The position numbers and the translations under genes are program-made. 64,000 nucleotides of DNA. It comes from Bombus terrestris (Eukaryota; Arthropoda; Insecta; Hymenoptera; Apidae). The DNA lies in assembly GCF_910591885.1 (NCBI RefSeq), contig NC_063273.1, positions 12,554,501-12,618,500 on the forward strand, written 5' to 3'. Under the pieces are notes generated by a model, which saw nothing but the letters and a program-made list of their open reading frames with translations, had not been told where the DNA came from and ran no database searches. Shown here piece by piece: positions 27,716-44,880 of this stretch (its first letter is position 1; each line of letters starts with the position of its first letter).

Positions 27716-30700
27716 CATGACGTTAAACGTTGTAACGTAATATTATATAACGTTTTACGTCATATAGTGATCCAATATAACGTTATACGATGTAACGTAA
27801 TAGTATGTAACGATATACATCATATAGTGATCCAATATAATGTTATACGTTATAACTTAATAGTTCATACCGTTATACGCTGTAACGTAGTAGTACATAA
27901 CGTTATAGGTTGTAACGTAATAATACATAACGTTATGCGTTCTAACGTAATAGTATGTAACGTTATACATCATATAGTGATCCAATATAAAGTTATACGT
28001 TAAAACATAATAATACATAACGTTATACGTTGTAACGTAATAGTATATAACGTTTTACGTCATATACTGATCCAATATAACGTTATACGATGTAACGTAA
28101 TTGTATGTAACGTTATACATCATATAGTGATCCAATATAACGTTATACGTTATAACGTAATAGTACATAACGTTATACGTTGTAACGTAATAGTATATAA
28201 CCTTATACATCATATAGTGATCCAATATGACGTTATACGTTATAACGTAATAGTATATGACGTTATACGTTGTAACGTACTAGTATATAACGTTTTACGT
28301 CATATAGTGATCCAATATAACGTTATACGATGTAACGTAATAGTATGTAACGTTATACATCAAATAGTGATCCAATATAATATTATACGTAATAACGTAA
28401 TAGTACATAACGTTATACGTTGTAACGTTATAGTATGTAACGTTATACATCATATGGTGATCCAATATGACACTTTTCGATGTAACGTTATAGTATGTAA
28501 CGTTATAAATCATATAGTGATCCAATATAATGTTATACGTTAAAACATAATAATACATAACGTTATACGTTGTAACGTAATAGTGTATAACGTTTTACGT
28601 CATATACTGATCCAATATAACGTTATACGTTATAACGTAATAGTATGTAACGTTATACATCATATAGTGATCCAATATAAAGTTATACGTTATAACATAA
28701 TAGTACCTGACGTTAAACGTTGTAACGTAATAGTATATAACGTTTTACGTCTTATAGTGATCCAATATAACGTTATACGATGTAACGTAATAGTATGTAA
28801 CGTTATACATCACATAGTGATCCAATATTATATTATACGTAATAACGTAATAGTACATAACGTTATACGTTGTAACGTAATAGTATATAACCTTATAAAT
28901 CATATAGTGATCCAATATGACGTTATACGTTATAACGTAATAGTATATGACGTTATACGTTGTATCGTAATAGTAGATAACGTTATAAATCATATAGTGA
29001 TCCAATATAACGCCTTTCGTTGTAACGTAATAGTATGTAACGTTATACATCATATAGTAATCCAATATAACGTTATACGTTCTAACATAATAGTACATGA
29101 CGTTATACGTTGTAACGTAATAGTATATAACGTTACACATCATATAGTGATCCAATATAACGCTATACGTTCTAACATAATAGTACATGACGTTATACGT
29201 TGTAACGTAATAGTATATAACGTTACACATCATATAGTGATCCAATATAACGTTATACGTTATAACTTAATAGTTCATACCGTTATACGTTGTAACGTAA
29301 TAGTACATAACGTTATACGTTGTAACGTAATAATACATAACGTTATGCGTTGTAACGTAATTGTATGTAACGTTATACATCATATAGTGATCCAATATAA
29401 CGCTATACGTTCTAACATAATAGTGCATGACGTTATACGTTGTAACGTAATAGTATATAACGTTATACATCATATAGTGATCCAATATAAAGTTATACGT
29501 TAAAACATAATAATACATAACGTTATACGTTGTAACGTAATAGTATATAACGTTTTACGTCATATAGTGATCCATTATAACACTTTTCGATGTAACGTTA
29601 TAGTATGTAACGTTATACATCATATAGTGATCCAATATGACACTTTTCGATGTAACGTTATAGTATGTAACGTTATAAATCATATAGTGGTCCAATATAA
29701 TGTTATACGTTATAACATAATAGTACATGACGTTAAACGTTGTAACGTAATAGTATATAACGTTATACATCATATAGTGATCCAATATGACGTTATACGT
29801 TATAACGTAATAGTATATGACGTTATACGTTGTATCGTAATAGTAGATAACGTTATAAATCATATAGTGATCCAATATAACGCCTTTCGATGTAACGTAA
29901 TAGTATGTAACGTTATACATCATATAGTAATCCAATATAACGTTATACGTTCTAACATAATAGTACATGACGTTATACGTTGTAACGTAATAGTATATAA
30001 CGTTTTACGTCATATAGTGATCCATTATAACACTTTTCGATGTAACGTTATAGTATGTAACGTTATACATCATATAGTGATCCAATATGACACTTTTCGA
30101 TGTAACGTTATAGTATGTAACGTTATAAATCATATAGTGATCCAATATAATGTTATACGTTATAACATAATAGTACATGACGTTAAACGTTGTAACGTAA
30201 TAGTATATAACGTTATACATCATATAGTGATCCAATATAAAGTTATATGTTAAAACATAATAATACATAACGTTATACGTTGTAACGTAATAGTATATAA
30301 CGTTTTACGTCATATAGTGATCCAATATAACGTCATACTTTAACGTAATAGTACATGACGTTAAACGTTGTAACGTAATATTATATAACGTTTTACGTCA
30401 TATAGTGATCCAATATAACGTTATACGATGTAACGTAATAGTATGTAACGATATACATCATATAGTGATCCAATATAATGTTATACGTTATAACGTAATA
30501 GTACATAACGTTATACGTTGTAACGTAATAGTATATAACCTTATACATCATATAGTGATCCAATATGACGTTATACGTTATAACGTAATAGTATATGACG
30601 TTATACGTTGTAACGTAATAGTAGATAACGTTTTACGTCATATAGTGATCCAATATAACGTTATACGATGTAACGTAATAGCATGTAACGTTATACATCA

Positions 30701-33700
30701 TATAGTGATCCAATATAAAGTTATACGTTATAACATAATAGTACATGACGTTAAATGTTGTAACGCAATAGTACATAACGTTATACGTTGTAACGTAATA
30801 ATACATAACGTTATGCGTTCTAACGTAATAGTATGTAACGTTATACATCATATAGTGATCCAATATAAAGTTATACGTTAAAACATAATAATACATAACG
30901 TTATACGTTGTAACGTAATAGTATATAACGTTTTACGTCATATACTGATCCAATATAACGTTATACGATGTAACGTAATTGTATGTAACGTTATACATCA
31001 TATAGTGATCCAATATAACGTTATACGTTATAACGTAATAGTACATAACGTTATACGTTGTAACGTAATAGTATATAACCTTATACATCATATAGTGATC
31101 CAATATGACGTTATACGTTATAACGTAATAGTATATGACGTTATACGTTGTAACGTAATAGTATATAACGTTTTACGTCATATAGTGATCCAATATAACG
31201 TTATACGATGTAACGTAATAGTATGTAACGTTATACATCAAATAGTGATCCAATATAATATTATACGTAATAACGTAATAGTACATAACGTTATACGTTG
31301 TAACGTTATAGTATGTAACGTTATACATCATATGGTGATCCAATATGACACTTTTCGATGTAACGTTATAGTATGTAACGTTATAAATCATATAGTGATC
31401 CAATATAATGTTATACGTTAAAACATAATAATACATAACGTTATACGTTGTAACGTAATAGTGTATAACGTTTTACGTCATATACTGATCCAATATAACG
31501 TTATACGTTATAACGTAATAGTATGTAACGTTATACATCATATAGTGATCCAATATAAAGTTATACGTTATAACATAATAGTACCTGACGTTAAACGTTG
31601 TAACGTAATAGTATATAACGTTTTACGTCTTATAGTGATCCAATATAACGTTATACGATGTAACGTAATAGTATGTAACGTTATACATCACATAGTGATC
31701 CAATATAATATTATACGTAATAACGTAATAGTACATAACGTTATACGTTGTAACGTAATAGTATATAACCTTATAAATCATATAGTGATCCAATATGACG
31801 TTATACGTTATAACGTAATAGTATATGACGTTATACGTTGTATCGTAATAGTAGATAACGTTATAAATCATATAGTGATCCAATATAACGCCTTTCGTTG
31901 TAACGTAATAGTATGTAACGTTATACATCATATAGTAATCCAATATAACGTTATACGTTCTAACATAATAGTACATGACGTTATACGTTGTAACGTAATA
32001 GTATATAACGTTACACATCATATAGTGATCCAATATAACGCTATACGTTCTAACATAATAGTACATGACGTTATACGTTGTAACGTAATAGTATATAACG
32101 TTACACATCATATAGTGATCCAATATAACGTTATACGTTATAACTTAATAGTTCATACCGTTATACGTTGTAACGTAATAGTACATAACGTTATACGTTG
32201 TAACGTAATAATACATAACGTTATGCGTTGTAACGTAATAGTATGTAACGTTATACATCATATAGTGATCCAATATAACGCTATACGTTCTAACATAATA
32301 GTGCATGACGTTATACGTTGTAACGTAATAATACATAACGTTATACGTTGTAACGTAATAGTATATAACGTTTTACGTCATATAGTGATCCATTATAACA
32401 CTTTTCGATGTAATGTTATAGTATGTAACGTTATACATAATATAGTGATCCAATATGAAGTTATACGTTATAACATAATAGTACCTGACGTTAAACGTTG
32501 TAACGTAATAGTAGATAACGTTATAGATCATATAGTGATCCAATATAACGCCTTTCGATGTAACGTAATAGTATGTAACGTTATACATCATATAGTAATT
32601 CAATATAACGTTATACGTTCTAACATAATAGTACATGACGTTATACGTTGTAACGTAATAGTATATAACGTTACACATCATATAGTGATCCAATATAACG
32701 CTATACGTTCTAACATAATAGTACATGACGTTATACGTTGTAACGTAATAGTATATAACGTTACACATCATATAGTGATCCAATATAACGTTATACGTTA
32801 TAACTTAATAGTTCATACCGTTATACGTTGTAACGTAATAGTACATAACGTTATACGTTGTAACGTAATAATACATAACGTTATGCGTTGTAACGTAATT
32901 GTATGTAACGTTATACATCATATAGTGATCCAATATAACGCTATACTTTCTAACATAATAGTGCATGACGTTATACGTTGTAACGTAATAGTATATAACG
33001 TTATACATCATATAGTGATCCAATATAAAGTTATACGTTAAAACATAATAATACATAACGTTATACGTTGTAACGTAATAGTATATAACGTTTTACGTCA
33101 TATAGTGATCCATTATAACACTTTTCGATGTAACGTTATAGTATGTAACGTTATACATCATATAGTGATCCAATATGACACTTTTCGATGTAACGTTATA
33201 GTATGTAACGTTATAAATCATATAGTGGTCCAATATAATGTTATACGTTATAACATAATAGTACATGACGTTAAACGTTGTAACGTAATAGTATATAACG
33301 TTATACATCATATAGTGATCCAATATGACGTTATACGTTATAACGTAATAGTATATGACGTTATACGTTGTATCGTAATAGTAGATAACGTTATAAATCA
33401 TATAGTGATCCAATATAACGCCTTTCGATGTAACGTAATAGTATGTAACGTTATACATCATATAGTAATCCAATATAACGTTATACGTTCTAACATAATA
33501 GTACATGACGTTATACGTTGTAACGTAATAGTATATAACGTTTTACGTCATATAGTGATCCATTATAACACTTTTCGATGTAACGTTATAGTATGTAACG
33601 TTATACATCATATAGTGATCCAATATGACACTTTTCGATGTAACGTTATAGTATGTAACGTTATAAATCATATAGTGGTCCAATATAATGTTATACGTTA

Positions 33701-34433
33701 TAACATAATAGTACATGACGTTAAACGTTGTAACGTAATAGTATATAACGTTATACATCATATAGTGATCCAATATAAAGTTATATGTTAAAACATAATA
33801 ATACATAACGTTATACGTTGTAACGTAATAGTATATAACGTTTTACGTCATATAGTGATCCAATATAACGTCATACTTTAACGTAATAGTACATGACGTT
33901 AAACGTTGTAACGTAATATTATATAACGTTTTACGTCATATAGTGATCCAATATAACGTTATACGATGTAACGTAATAGTATGTAACGATATACATCATA
34001 TAGTGATCCAATATAATGTTATACGTTATAACGTAATAGTACATAACGTTATACGTTGTAACGTAATAGTATATAACCTTATACATCATATAGTGATCCA
34101 ATATGACGTTATACGTTATAACGTAATAGTATATGACGTTATACGTTGTAACGTAATAGTAGATAACGTTTTACGTCATATAGTGATCCAATATAACGTT
34201 ATACGATGTAACGTAATAGCATGTAACGTTATACATCATATAGTGATCCAATATAAAGTTATACGTTATAACATAATAGTACATGACGTTAAATGTTGTA
34301 ACGCAATAGTACATAACGTTATACGTTGTAACGTAATAATACATAATGTTATGCGTTCTAACGTAATAGTATGTAACGTTATACATCATATAGTGATCCA
34401 ATATAAAGTTATACGTTAAAACATAATAATACA
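27716..34433. repeat. Array block with 2,878/3,538-bp offset copies
   Basis: Positions 27909-29451 match 30787-32329 (offset 2878). From there the match continues with offset 3538: about 29240-30980 against 32778-34518. The second copy therefore has 660 bp (22 monomers) more, lying within about 32.1-32.8 kb and itself resembling adjacent sequence. Base differences include 28279 (CTAG for ATAG), 28829 (TATTATA for TAATATA) and 29362. The CTTTAACG two-base-short monomer recurs near 30335 and 33873. Confidence 0.75.
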
Positions 34434-37400
34434 TAACGTTATACGTTGTAACGTAATAGTATATAACGTTTTACGTCATATAGTGATCCAATATAACGTT
34501 ATACGATGTAACGTAATAGTATGTAACGTTATACATCAAATAGTGATCCAATATAATATTATACGTAATAACGTAATAGTACATAACGTTATACGTTGTA
34601 ACGTTATAGTATGTAACGTTATACATCATATGGTGATCCAATATGACACTTTTCGATGTAACGTTATAGTATGTAACGTTATAAATCATATAGTGATCCA
34701 ATATAATGTTATACGTTAAAACATAATAATACATAACGTTATACGTTGTAACGTAATAGTATATAACGTTTTACGTCATATAGTGATCCAATATAACGTT
34801 ATACGATGTAGCGTAATAGTATGTAACGTTATACATCACATAGTGATCGAATATAATATTATACGTAATAACGTAATAGTACATAACGTTATACGTTGTA
34901 ACTTAATAGTATATAACCTTATAAATCATATAGTGATCCAATATGACGTTATACGTTATAACGTAATAGTATATGACGTTATACGTTGTAACGTAATAGT
35001 ATATAACGTTTTACGTCATATAGTGATCCAATATAACGTTATACGATGTAACGTAATAGTATGTAACGTTATACATCAAATAGTGATCCAATATAATATT
35101 ATACGTAATAACGTAATAGTACATAACGTTATACGTTGTAACGTAATAGTATATAACCTTATACATCATATAGTGATCCAATATAACGTTATACGTTATA
35201 ACGTAATAGTATGTAACGTTATACATCATATAGTGATCCAATATAAAGTTAGACGTTATAACATAATAGTAACTGACGTTAAACGTTGTAACGTAATAGT
35301 ATATAACGTTTTACGTCATATAGTGATCCAATATAGCATTATACGATGTAACGTAATAGTATGTAACGTTATACATCACATAGTGATCGAATATAATATT
35401 ATACGTAATAACGTAATAGTACATAACGTTATACGTTGTAACGTAATAGTATATAACCTTATAAATCATATAGTGATCCAATATGACGTTATACGTTATA
35501 ACGTAATAGTATATGACGTTATACGTTGTAACGTAATAGTAGATAACGTTATAAATCATATAGTTATCCAATATAACGCCTTTCGATGTAACGTAATAGT
35601 ATGTAACGTTATACATCATATAGTAATCCAATATAACGTTATACGTTCTAACATAATAGTACATGACGTTATACGTTGTAACGTAATAGTATATAACGTT
35701 ACACATCATATAGTGATCCAATATAACGCTATATGTTCTAACATAATAGTACATGACGTTATACGTTGTAACGTAATAGTATATAACGTTACACATCATA
35801 TAGTGATCCAATATAACGTTATACGTTATAACTTAATAGTTCATACCGTTATACGTTGTAACGTAATAGTACATAACGTTATACGTTGTAACGTAATAAT
35901 ACATAACGTTATGCGTTGTAACGTAATAGTATGTAACGTTATACATCATATAGTGATCCAATATAACGCTATACGTTCTAACATAATAGTGCATGACGTT
36001 ATACGTCGTAACGTAATAATACATAACGTTATACGTTGTAACGTAATAGTATATAACGTTTTACGTCATATAGTGATCCATTATAACACTTTTCGATGTA
36101 ACGTTATAGTATGTAACGTTATACATCATATAGTGATCCAATATGACACTTTTCGATGTAACGTTATAGTATGTAACGTTATAAATCATATAGTGATCCA
36201 ATATAATGTTATACGTAATAACGTAATAGTACATAACGTTATACGTTGTAACGTAATAGTATATAACCTTATACATCATATAGTGATCCAATATAACGTT
36301 ATACGTTATAACGTAATAGTATGTAACGTTATACATCATATAGTGATCCAATATAAAGTTATACGTTATAACATAATAGTACCTGACGTTAAACGTTGTA
36401 ACGTAATAGTATATAACGTTTTACGTCATATAGTGATCCAATATAACGTTATACGATGTAACGTAATAGTATGTAACGTTATACATCACATAGTGATCGA
36501 ATATAATATTATACGTAATAACGTAATAGTACATAACGTTATACGTTGTAACGTAATAGTATATAACCTTATAAATCATATAGTGATCCAATATGACGTT
36601 ATACGTTATAACGTAATAGTATATGACGTTATACGTTGTATCGTAATAGTAGATAACGTTATAAATCATATAGTGATCCAATATAACGCCTTTCGATGTA
36701 ACGTAATAGTATGTAACGTTATACATCATACAGTAATCCAATATAACGTTATACGTTCTAACATAATAGTACATGACGTTATACGTTGTAACGTAATAGT
36801 ATATAACGTTACACATCATATAGTGATCCAATATAACGCTATACGTTCTAACATAATAGTACATGACGTTATACGTTGTAACGTAATAGTATATAACGTT
36901 ACACATCATATAGTGATCCAATATAACGTTATACGTTATAACTTAATAGTTCATACCGTTATACGTTGTAACGTAATAGTACATAACGTTATACGTTGTA
37001 ACGTAATAATACATAACGTTATGCGTTGTAACGTAATAGTATGTAACGTTATACATCATATAGTGATCCAATATAACGCTATACGTTCTAACATAATAGT
37101 GCATGACGTTATACGTTGTAACGTAATAGTATATAACGTTATACATCATATAGTGATCCAATATAAAGTTATACGTTAAAACATAATAATACATAACGTT
37201 ATACGTTGTAACGTAATAGTATATAACGTTTTACGTCATATAGTGATCCATTATAACACTTTTCGATGTAACGTTATAGTATGTAACGTTATACATCATA
37301 TAGTGATCCAATATGACACTTTTCGATGTAACGTTATAGTATGTAACGTTATAAATCATATAGTGGTCCAATATAATGTTATACGTTATAACATAATAGT

Positions 37401-40400
37401 ACATGACGTTAAACGTTGTAACGTAATAGTATATAACGTTATACATCATATAGTGATCCAATATGACGTTATACGTTATAACGAAATAGTATATGACGTT
37501 ATACGTTGTATCGTAATAGTAGATAACGTTATAAATCATATAGTGATCCAATATAACGCCTTTCGATGTAACGTAATAGTATGTAACGTTATACATCATA
37601 TAGTAATCCAATATAACGTTATACGTTCTAACATAATAGTACATGACGTTATACGTTGTAACGTAATAGTATATAACGTTTTACGTCATATAGTGATCCA
37701 ATATAACGTTATACGATGTAACGTAATAGTATGTAACGATATACATCATATAGTGATCCAATATAATGTTATACGTTATAACGTAATAGTACATAACGTT
37801 ATACGTTGTAACGTAATAGTATATAACCTTATACATCATATAGTGATCCAATATAAAGTTATACGTTAAAACATAATAATACATAACGTTATACGTTGTA
37901 ACGTAATAGTATATAACGTTTTACGTCATATAGTGATCCAATATAACGTCATACGTTATAACGTAATAGTACATGACGTTAAACGTTGTAACGTAATATT
38001 ATATAACGTTTTACGTCATATAGTGATCCAATATAATGTTATACGATGTAACGTAATAGTATGTAACGATATACATCATATAGTGATCGAATATAATATT
38101 ATACGTAATAACGTAATAGTACATAACGTTATACGTTGTAACTTAATAGTATATAACCTTATAAATCATATAGTGATCCAATATGACGTTATACGTTATA
38201 ACGTAATAGTATATGACGTTATACGTTGTAACGTAATAGTATATAACGTTTTACGTCATATAGTGATCCAATATAACGTTATACGATGTAACGTAATAGT
38301 ATGTAACGTTATACATCAAATAGTGATCCAATATAATATTATACGTAATAACGTAATAGTACATAACGTTATACGTTGTAACGTAATAGTATATAACCTT
38401 ATACATCATATAGTGATCCAATATAACGTTATACGTTATAACGTAATAGTATGTAACGTTATACATCATATAGTGATCCAATATAAAGTTAGACGTTATA
38501 ACATAATAGTAACTGACGTTAAACGTTGTAACGTAATAGTATATAACGTTTTACGTCATATAGTGATCCAATATAGCATTATACGATGTAACGTAATAGT
38601 ATGTAACGTTATACATCACATAGTGATCGAATATAATATTATACGTAATAACGTAATAGTACATAACGTTATACGTTGTAACTTAATAGTATATAACCTT
38701 ATAAATCATATAGTGATCCAATATGACGTTATACGTTATAACGTAATAGTATATGACGTTATACGTTGTAACGTAATAGTATATAACGTTTTACGTCATA
38801 TAGTGATCCAATATAACGTTATACGATGTAACGTAATAGTATGTAACGTTATACATCAAATAGTGATCCAATATAATATTATACGTAATAACGTAATAGT
38901 ACATAACGTTATACGTTGTAACGTTATAGTATGTAACGTTATACATCATATGGTGATCCAATATGACACTTTTCGATGTAACGTTATAGTATGTAACGTT
39001 ATAAATCATATAGTGATCCAATATAATGTTATACGTTAAAACATAATAATACATAACGTTATACGTTGTAACGTAATAGTATATAACGTTTTACGTCATA
39101 TAGTGATCCAATATAACGTTATACGATGTAGCGTAATAGTATGTAACGTTATACATCACATAGTGATCGAATATAATATTATACGTAATAACGTAATAGT
39201 ACATAACGTTATACGTTGTAACTTAATAGTATATAACCTTATAAATCATATAGTGATCCAATATGACGTTATACGTTATAACGTAATAGTATATGACGTT
39301 ATACGTTGTAACGTAATAGTATATAACGTTTTACGTCATATAGTGATCCAATATAACGTTATACGATGTAACGTAATAGTATGTAACGTTATACATCAAA
39401 TAGTGATCCAATATAATATTATACGTAATAACGTAATAGTACATAACGTTATACGTTGTAACGTAATAGTATATAACCTTATACATCATATAGTGATCCA
39501 ATATAACGTTATACGTTATAACGTAATAGTATGTAACGTTATACATCATATAGTGATCCAATATAAAGTTAGACGTTATAACATAATAGTAACTGACGTT
39601 AAACGTTGTAACGTAATAGTATATAACGTTTTACGTCATATAGTGATCCAATATAGCATTATACGATGTAACGTAATAGTATGTAACGTTATACATCACA
39701 TAGTGATCGAATATAATATTATACGTAATAACGTAATAGTACATAACGTTATACGTTGTAACGTAATAGTATATAACCTTATAAATCATATAGTGATCCA
39801 ATATGACGTTATACGTTATAACGTAATAGTATATGACGTTATACGTTGTAACGTAATAGTAGATAACGTTATAAATCATATAGTTATCCAATATAACGCC
39901 TTTCGATGTAACGTAATAGTATGTAACGTTATACATCATATAGTAATCCAATATAACGTTATACGTTCTAACATAATAGTACATGACGTTATACGTTGTA
40001 ACGTAATAGTATATAACGTTACACATCATATAGTGATCCAATATAACGCTATATGTTCTAACATAATAGTACATGACGTTATACGTTGTAACGTAATAGT
40101 ATATAACGTTACACATCATATAGTGATCCAATATAACGTTATACGTTATAACTTAATAGTTCATACCGTTATACGTTGTAACGTAATAGTACATAACGTT
40201 ATACGTTGTAACGTAATAATACATAACGTTATGCGTTGTAACGTAATAGTATGTAACGTTATACATCATATAGTGATCCAATATAACGCTATACGTTCTA
40301 ACATAATAGTGCATGACGTTATACGTCGTAACGTAATAATACATAACGTTATACGTTGTAACGTAATAGTATATAACGTTTTACGTCATATAGTGATCCA

Positions 40401-42690
40401 TTATAACACTTTTCGATGTAACGTTATAGTATGTAACGTTATACATCATATAGTGATCCAATATGACACTTTTCGATGTAACGTTATAGTATGTAACGTT
40501 ATAAATCATATAGTGATCCAATATAATGTTATACGTAATAACGTAATAGTACATAACGTTATACGTTGTAACGTAATAGTATATAACCTTATACATCATA
40601 TAGTGATCCAATATAACGTTATACGTTATAACGTAATAGTATGTAACGTTATACATCATATAGTGATCCAGTATAAAGTTATACGTTATAACATAATAGT
40701 ACCTGACGTTAAACGTTGTAACGTAATAGTATATAACGTTTTACGTCATATAGTGATCCAATATAACGTTATACGATGTAACGTAATAGTATGTAACGTT
40801 ATACATCACATAGTGATCGAATATAATATTATACGTAATAACGTAATAGTACATAACGTTATACGTTGTAACGTAATAGTATATAACCTTATAAATCATA
40901 TAGTGATCCAATATGACGTTATACGTTATAACGTAATAGTATATGACGTTATACGTTGTAACGTAATAGTAGATAACGTTATAAATCATATAGTTATCCA
41001 ATATAACGCCTTTCGATGTAACGTAATAGTATGTAACGTTATACATCATATAGTAATCCAATATAACGTTATACGTTCTAACATAATAGTACATGACGTT
41101 ATACGTTGTAACGTAATAGTATATAACGTTACACATCATATAGTGATCCAATATAACGCTATATGTTCTAACATAATAGTACATGACGTTATACGTTGTA
41201 ACGTAATAGTATATAACGTTACACATCATATAGTGATCCAATATAACGTTATACGTTATAACTTAATAGTTCATACCGTTATACGTTGTAACGTAATAGT
41301 ACATAACGTTATACGTTGTAACGTAATAATACATAACGTTATGCGTTGTAACGTAATAGTATGTAACGTTATACATCATATAGTGATCCAATATAACGCT
41401 ATACGTTCTAACATAATAGTGCATGACGTTATACGTCGTAACGTAATAATACATAACGTTATACGTTGTAACGTAATAGTATATAACGTTTTACGTCATA
41501 TAGTGATCCATTATAACACTTTTCGATGTAACGTTATAGTATGTAACGTTATACATCATATAGTGATCCAATATGACACTTTTCGATGTAACGTTATAGT
41601 ATGTAACGTTATAAATCATATAGTGATCCAATATAATGTTATACGTAATAACGTAATAGTACATAACGTTATACGTTGTAACGTAATAGTATATAACCTT
41701 ATACATCATATAGTGATCCAATATAACGTTATACGTTATAACGTAATAGTATGTAACGTTATACATCATATAGTGATCCAGTATAAAGTTATACGTTATA
41801 ACATAATAGTACCTGACGTTAAACGTTGTAACGTAATAGTATATAACGTTTTACGTCATATAGTGATCCAATATAACGTTATACGATGTAACGTAATAGT
41901 ATGTAACGTTATACATCACATAGTGATCGAATATAATATTATACGTAATAACGTAATAGTACATAACGTTATACGTTGTAACGTAATAGTATATAACCTT
42001 ATAAATCATATAGTGATCCAATATGACGTTATACGTTATAACGTAATAGTATATGACGTTATACGTTGTATCGTAATAGTAGATAACGTTATAAATCATA
42101 TAGTGATCCAATATAACGCCTTTCGATGTAACGTAATAGTATGTAACGTTATACATCATACAGTAATCCAATATAACGTTATACGTTCTAACATAATAGT
42201 ACATGACGTTATACGTTGTAACGTAATAGTATATAACGTTACACATCATATAGTGATCCAATATAACGCTATACGTTCTAACATAATAGTACATGACGTT
42301 ATACGTTGTAACGTAATAGTATATAACGTTACACATCATATAGTGATCCAATATAACGTTATACGTTATAACTTAATAGTTCATACCGTTATACGTTGTA
42401 ACGTAATAGTACATAACGTTATACGTTGTAACGTAATAATACATAACGTTATGCGTTGTAACGTAATAGTATGTAACGTTATACATCATATAGTGATCCA
42501 ATATAACGCTATACGTTCTAACATAATAGTGCATGACGTTATACGTTGTAACGTAATAGTATATAACGTTATACATCATATAGTGATCCAATATAAAGTT
42601 ATACGTTAAAACATAATAATACATAACGTTATACGTTGTAACGTAATAGTATATAACCTTATACATCATAAAGTGATCCAATATGACGTT
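34434..42690. repeat. Block built of 1,110-bp higher-order units (37 monomers)
   Basis: Positions 34434-36640 match 38754-40960 (offset 4320). Within both, a 1,110-bp unit repeats: starts at about 35311 and 36421, and again at 39631, 40741 and 41851. The unit from 41851 is closest to that at 36421 (offset 5430), so the right-hand set holds one extra unit. Variants such as TAGTTATCC and ATAGCATTATACG identify each unit. Also 38251-38481 repeats 39331-39561 (offset 1080). Confidence 0.8.
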
Positions 42691-44880
42691 ATACGTTATA
42701 ACGTAATAGTATATGACGTTATACGTTGTAACGTAATAGTATATAACGTTTTACGTCATATAGTGATCCAATATAACGTTATACGATGTAACGTAATAGT
42801 ATGTAACGTTATACATCAAATAGTGATCCAATATAATATTATACGTAATAACGTAATAGTACATAACGTTATACGTTGTAACGTTATAGTATGTAACGTT
42901 ATACATCATATAGTGATCCAATATGACACTTTTCGATGTAACGTTATAGTACGTAACGTTATAAATCATATAGTGATCCAATATAATGTTATACGTTATA
43001 ACGTAATAGTACATAACGTTATACGTTGTAACGTAATAGTATATAACCTTATACATCATAAAGTGATCCAATATGACGTTATACGTTATAACGTAATAGT
43101 ATATGACGTTATACGTTGTAACGTAATAGTATATAACGTTTTACGTCATATAGTGATCCAATATAACGTTATACGATGTAACGTAATAGTATGTAACGTT
43201 ATACATCAAATAGTGATCCAATATAATATTATACGTAATAACGTAATAGTACATAACGTTATACGTTGTAACGTAATAGTATATAACCTTATACATCATA
43301 TAGTGATCCAATATGACGTTATACGTTATAACGTAATAGTATATGACGTTATACGTTGTAACGTAATAGTATATAACGTTTTACGTCATATAGTGATCCA
43401 ATATAACGTTATACGTTGTAACGTAATAGTATATAACGTTTTACGTCATATACTGATCCAATATAACGTTATACGATGTAACGTAATTGTATGTAACGTT
43501 ATACATCATATAGTGATCCAATATAATGTTATACGTTATAACGTAATAGTACATAACGTTATACGTTGTAACGTAATAGTATATAACCTTATACATCATA
43601 AAGTGATCCAATATGACGTTATACGTTATAACGTAATAGTATATGACGTTATACGTTGTAACGTAATAGTATATAACGTTTTACGTCATATAGTGATCCA
43701 ATATAACGTTATACGATGTAACGTAATAGTATGTAACGTTATACATCAAATAGTGATCCAATATAATATTATACGTAATAACGTAATAGTACATAACGTT
43801 ATACGTTGTAACATAATAGTATATAACCTTATACATCATATAGTGATCCAATATAACGTTATACGTTATAACGTAATAGTATGTAACGTTATACATCATA
43901 TAGTGATCCAATATAAAGTTATACGTTATAACATAATAGTAACTGACGTTAAACGTTGTAACGTAATAGTATATAACGTTTTACGTCATATAGTGATCCA
44001 ATATAACGTTATACGATGTAACGTAATAGTATGTAACGTTATACATCACATAGTGATCGAATATAATATTATACGTAATAACGTAATAGTACATAACGTT
44101 ATACGTTGTAACGTAATAGTATATAACCTTATAAATCATATAGTGATCCAATATGACGTTATACGTTATAACGTAATAGTATATGACGTTATACGTTGTA
44201 ACGTAATAGTAGATAACGTTATAAATCATATAGTTATCCAATATAACGCCTTTCGATGTAACGTAATAGTATGTAACGTTATACATCATATAGTAATCCA
44301 ATATAACGTTATACGTTCTAACATAATAGTACATGACGTTATACGTTGTAACGTAATAGTATATAACGTTACACATCATATAGTGATCCAATATAACGCT
44401 ATATGTTCTAACATAATGGTACATGACGTTATACGTTGTAACGTAATAGTATATAACGTTACACATCATATAGTGATCCAATATAACGTTATACGTTATA
44501 ACTTAATTGTTCATTCCGTTATACGTTGTAACGTAATAGTACATAACGTTATACGTTGTAACGTAATAGTATATAACGTTTTACGTCATATACGGATCCA
44601 ATATAACGTTATACGATGTAACGTAATAGTATGTAACGTTTTACGTCATATAGTGATCCAATATAATGTTATACGTTATAACATAATAGTAACTGACGTT
44701 AAATGTTGTAACGTAATAGTATATAACGTTTTACGTCATATAGTGATCCAATATAACGTTATACGATGTAACGTAATAGTATGTAACGTTATACATCACA
44801 TAGTGATCCAATATAATATTATACGTTATAACATAATAGTACATGACGTTAAACGTTGTAACGTAATAGTATATAACGTT
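42691..44880. repeat. Array block with repeated AAAGTGATCC variant
   Basis: The B-class variant CATAAAGTGATCC occurs at about 42668, 43058 and 43598, marking partial copies 390 and 540 bp apart. The stretch from about 43.5 to 44.5 kb recurs at 52.3-53.3 kb (offset 8823). A TATACGGATCC variant at about 44590 also appears near 53411, 57071 and 61691 in the copies to the right. Confidence 0.7.
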
